From the NCBI GenBank assembly GCA_934572355.1, contig CAKTKV010000078.1, forward strand, positions 1-7,616: 7,616 nucleotides of DNA, read 5' to 3'. The notes under the pieces are model-generated. The model saw only the letters and a program-made list of their open reading frames with translations. It ran no database searches and was not told the DNA's origin. Below are positions 6,487 to 7,616 of this stretch, one piece after another. The position numbers and the translations under genes are program-made. The stretch comes from an uncultured Oscillospiraceae bacterium (GTDB lineage: Bacteria > Bacillota > Clostridia > Oscillospirales > Oscillospiraceae). Position 1 is the first letter of the stretch. Every line of letters begins with the position of its first letter.

Positions 6487-6522
6487 AAAAATCCGAAGCT
6501 GCGTTTGCAGCTCCGGATTTTT
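6487..6522. terminator. Bidirectional rho-independent terminator between the KamA-family gene and rnfB
   Basis: A 16-bp stem with one A-C mismatch (arms 6487-6502 and 6507-6522) and a GTTT loop lies between two convergent genes. The stem is flanked by A5 on the left and T5 on the right, so it ends in a U-run on either strand: 15 nt after the plus-strand stop at 6471 and 27 nt after the rnfB stop. It should end both transcripts. Confidence 0.85.
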
Positions 6523-6549
6523 CTCATTTTTGTTTCGTTTTGTTGTCGA

Positions 6550-7347
6550 TCACTTGCCGAACCAGTTGATAACATGGCGCGGGCAGACATCGACGCAGTG
6601 GCCGCAGCCTACGCACTTGGAAACGTCCACAGCGGCGAGGTTGTCCTTGACGACGATAGCGTCGGCAGGGCACTCTCTCTGGCACTTCATGCAGCCGATG
6701 CAGCCGAAGTCGCACATCTTCATGACCTTTGCGCCCTTGTCCATATTGCCGCAGGCGGGCATGATCTTCTGGCTTTCGGGGATCAGCTTTATGATGCTCT
6801 TGGGGCAAGCGTCAGCACAGGCGCCGCAGCCTACGCAGCGCATACGGTTGACCTTGGCAACACCGTCAACGATATGTATCGCGTCAAACTGGCAGGCTCT
6901 GGTGCAGTTGCCGAGACCGATGCATGCGAAGGTGCAGGTCTTGTTGCTCCTGCCGCCGAAGAGCATGGCGGCCTGGCAGTCGACAGGGCCGGAGTAATTG
7001 AAGCGCTTCTCCGCGTGACCATCGGTGCCGGAGCAGGGAACGAAAGCGACCATCTTTTCCACGTCACCGCCGGAGACACCCATGATCTCGGCGATCTTCG
7101 CGGCAGCCTCTGCGCCGCCCGCAACACAGCGGTTGGTAGGAGCTTCGCCCGCGGCGACAGCGGCGGCATAGCCGTCACAGCCGGGGTAGCCGCAGCCGCC
7201 GCAGTTCGCGCCGGCGAGGCATTCTCTTACAGCCGCCTGCTTCGGATCGACCTCAACATGGAATATCTTGGAAGCGTAGGCGAGCAGCGCGCCGAAGATA
7301 GCGCCCAGAACGCCGAGGACAAGGATAGCAAGAAGTATAGTTTTCAT
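6550..7347 (-). CDS. rnfB: Rnf complex subunit RnfB, multi-cluster iron-sulfur protein
   Basis: A 265-residue subunit of the membrane Rnf complex (ferredoxin:NAD+ oxidoreductase, Na+ or H+ translocating). RnfB is thought to take electrons from reduced ferredoxin. Residues 4-26 form one hydrophobic anchor helix. The 4Fe-4S domain uses Cys49, Cys52, Cys57 and Cys74 (NCGGCGYPGC...C). Four ferredoxin-like cysteine sets follow: Cys138/142/148/152, Cys171/174/177/181, Cys216/219/222/226 and Cys245/248/251/255, with further cysteines at 43, 105, 124, 199 and 212. The many ferredoxin repeats are typical of clostridial RnfB and exceed the two of the shorter E. coli RsxB. GGGAGG stands about 10 nt before ATG 7347, a slightly long spacing; an ATG closer to it is out of frame and stops at once. 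It lies 18 nt after rnfA and is followed by a terminator, so it is the last gene of the operon, as in the usual clostridial order rnfCDGEAB. Confidence 0.97.
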   Translation of the reverse strand: MKTILLAILVLGVLGAIFGALLAYASKIFHVEVDPKQAAVRECLAGANCGGCGYPGCDGYAAAVAAGEAPTNRCVAGGAEAAAKIAEIMGVSGGDVEKMVAFVPCSGTDGHAEKRFNYSGPVDCQAAMLFGGRSNKTCTFACIGLGNCTRACQFDAIHIVDGVAKVNRMRCVGCGACADACPKSIIKLIPESQKIMPACGNMDKGAKVMKMCDFGCIGCMKCQRECPADAIVVKDNLAAVDVSKCVGCGHCVDVCPRHVINWFGK

Positions 7348-7365
7348 ATGTTCATGCCCTCCCTA

Positions 7366-7616
7366 TCAAAAGATCTTCATGCCGCTGAAGCCCATGAACG
7401 CAAGCGCCACGAGAGCCGCGGAAACAAGGCAGATCGGGAATCCCTCGAAGCACTCGGGATACTCGGAGAACTCAACGCGCTCACGCACGGTGGCAAACAG
7501 GACGATAGCGAGCATGAAGCCGAGACCGCCGGTGATGCCGTAGACGAGAGACTCAATGAAGTTGTAGTGGTTCTGGACATTCAGAAGAACGACGCCGAGA
7601 ACCGCGCAGTTGGTGG
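7366..7616 (-). CDS. rnfA: Rnf complex membrane subunit RnfA, C-terminal part
   Basis: Minus-strand reading upstream of the TGA at 7368-7366 gives an open frame that continues past the right edge, with 82 residues visible. It contains TNCAVLGVVLLN, then a hydrophobic helix with YGITGGLGFMLAIVLFATVRER, and ends in a last helix closing with ALAFMGFSGMKIF. These match the C-terminal half of RnfA/RsxA, an integral membrane subunit related to NqrE; the conserved NCA cysteine belongs to the membrane iron-sulfur site shared with RnfE. About 110 N-terminal residues lie outside the window, judging by the usual length of about 190. The gene is directly followed by rnfB. Confidence 0.95.
   Translation of the reverse strand, partial: TNCAVLGVVLLNVQNHYNFIESLVYGITGGLGFMLAIVLFATVRERVEFSEYPECFEGFPICLVSAALVALAFMGFSGMKIF

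Noticed and set aside
7377..7580. A 67-codon minus-strand frame at the right edge
   Set aside because: It is in another frame of the rnfA region; the true frame reads a clear RnfA C-terminus ending at 7366.
1..7616. A new defence, mobile or biosynthetic system
   Set aside because: All genes belong to recognised housekeeping, metal-resistance or energy families; there are no transposases, integrases, repeats arrays, toxin-antitoxin pairs or assembly-line genes.

Overview
The window looks like chromosomal DNA of an anaerobic Firmicute, most likely a gut member of the Clostridia (Oscillospiraceae-like). By eye the coding DNA is GC-rich (roughly 55-60%) and the intergenic spacers are AT-rich. 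The signs for this are an rnfA-rnfB pair at the end of an Rnf operon, a type-2 CsoR/CopA copper operon, strong AGGAGG ribosome binding sites, and a CopA carrying a C-terminal CopZ-like domain. The lineage is an inference from gene content; no marker gene is present.

Layout, left to right. (1) 1-1591, minus: a zinc-metallopeptidase lipoprotein of the M3/oligoendopeptidase F group, whose C-terminus runs off the left edge. (2) 1710-4576, minus: a copper operon, csoR then copA, with a metal-binding domain at the 3' end of copA that has its own ribosome binding site and start codon. It is driven from a promoter holding two CsoR-type operator palindromes and closed by a strong hairpin terminator. 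(3) 4726-5103, minus: ridA, with its own TTGACA-N17-TAAAAT promoter and hairpin terminator. (4) 5362-6471, plus: a lysine 2,3-aminomutase-family (KamA) radical SAM/PLP protein, divergent from ridA. (5) 6487-6522: a hairpin terminator that can serve both converging transcripts. (6) 6550-7616, minus: rnfB and the 3' part of rnfA.

How the genes work together. In the copper module, Cu(I) should release CsoR from the promoter, CopA pumps Cu(I) out, and the CopZ-like domain (as a tail of CopA, perhaps also as a free 68-residue protein) would deliver Cu(I). RnfA and RnfB belong to the membrane complex that couples ferredoxin oxidation and NAD+ reduction to an ion gradient. RidA clears reactive enamine/imine intermediates made by PLP enzymes, and the neighbouring KamA-family protein is predicted to be PLP-dependent; any functional link is only a suggestion.

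I found no mobile element, CRISPR array, RNA gene, phage gene or defence system. No gene-free stretch exceeds 300 bases; the longest is 5104-5361. The most notable points are the internal CopZ start inside copA, the architecture of the CsoR-controlled promoter, and the altered substrate-pocket residues of the KamA-family protein.
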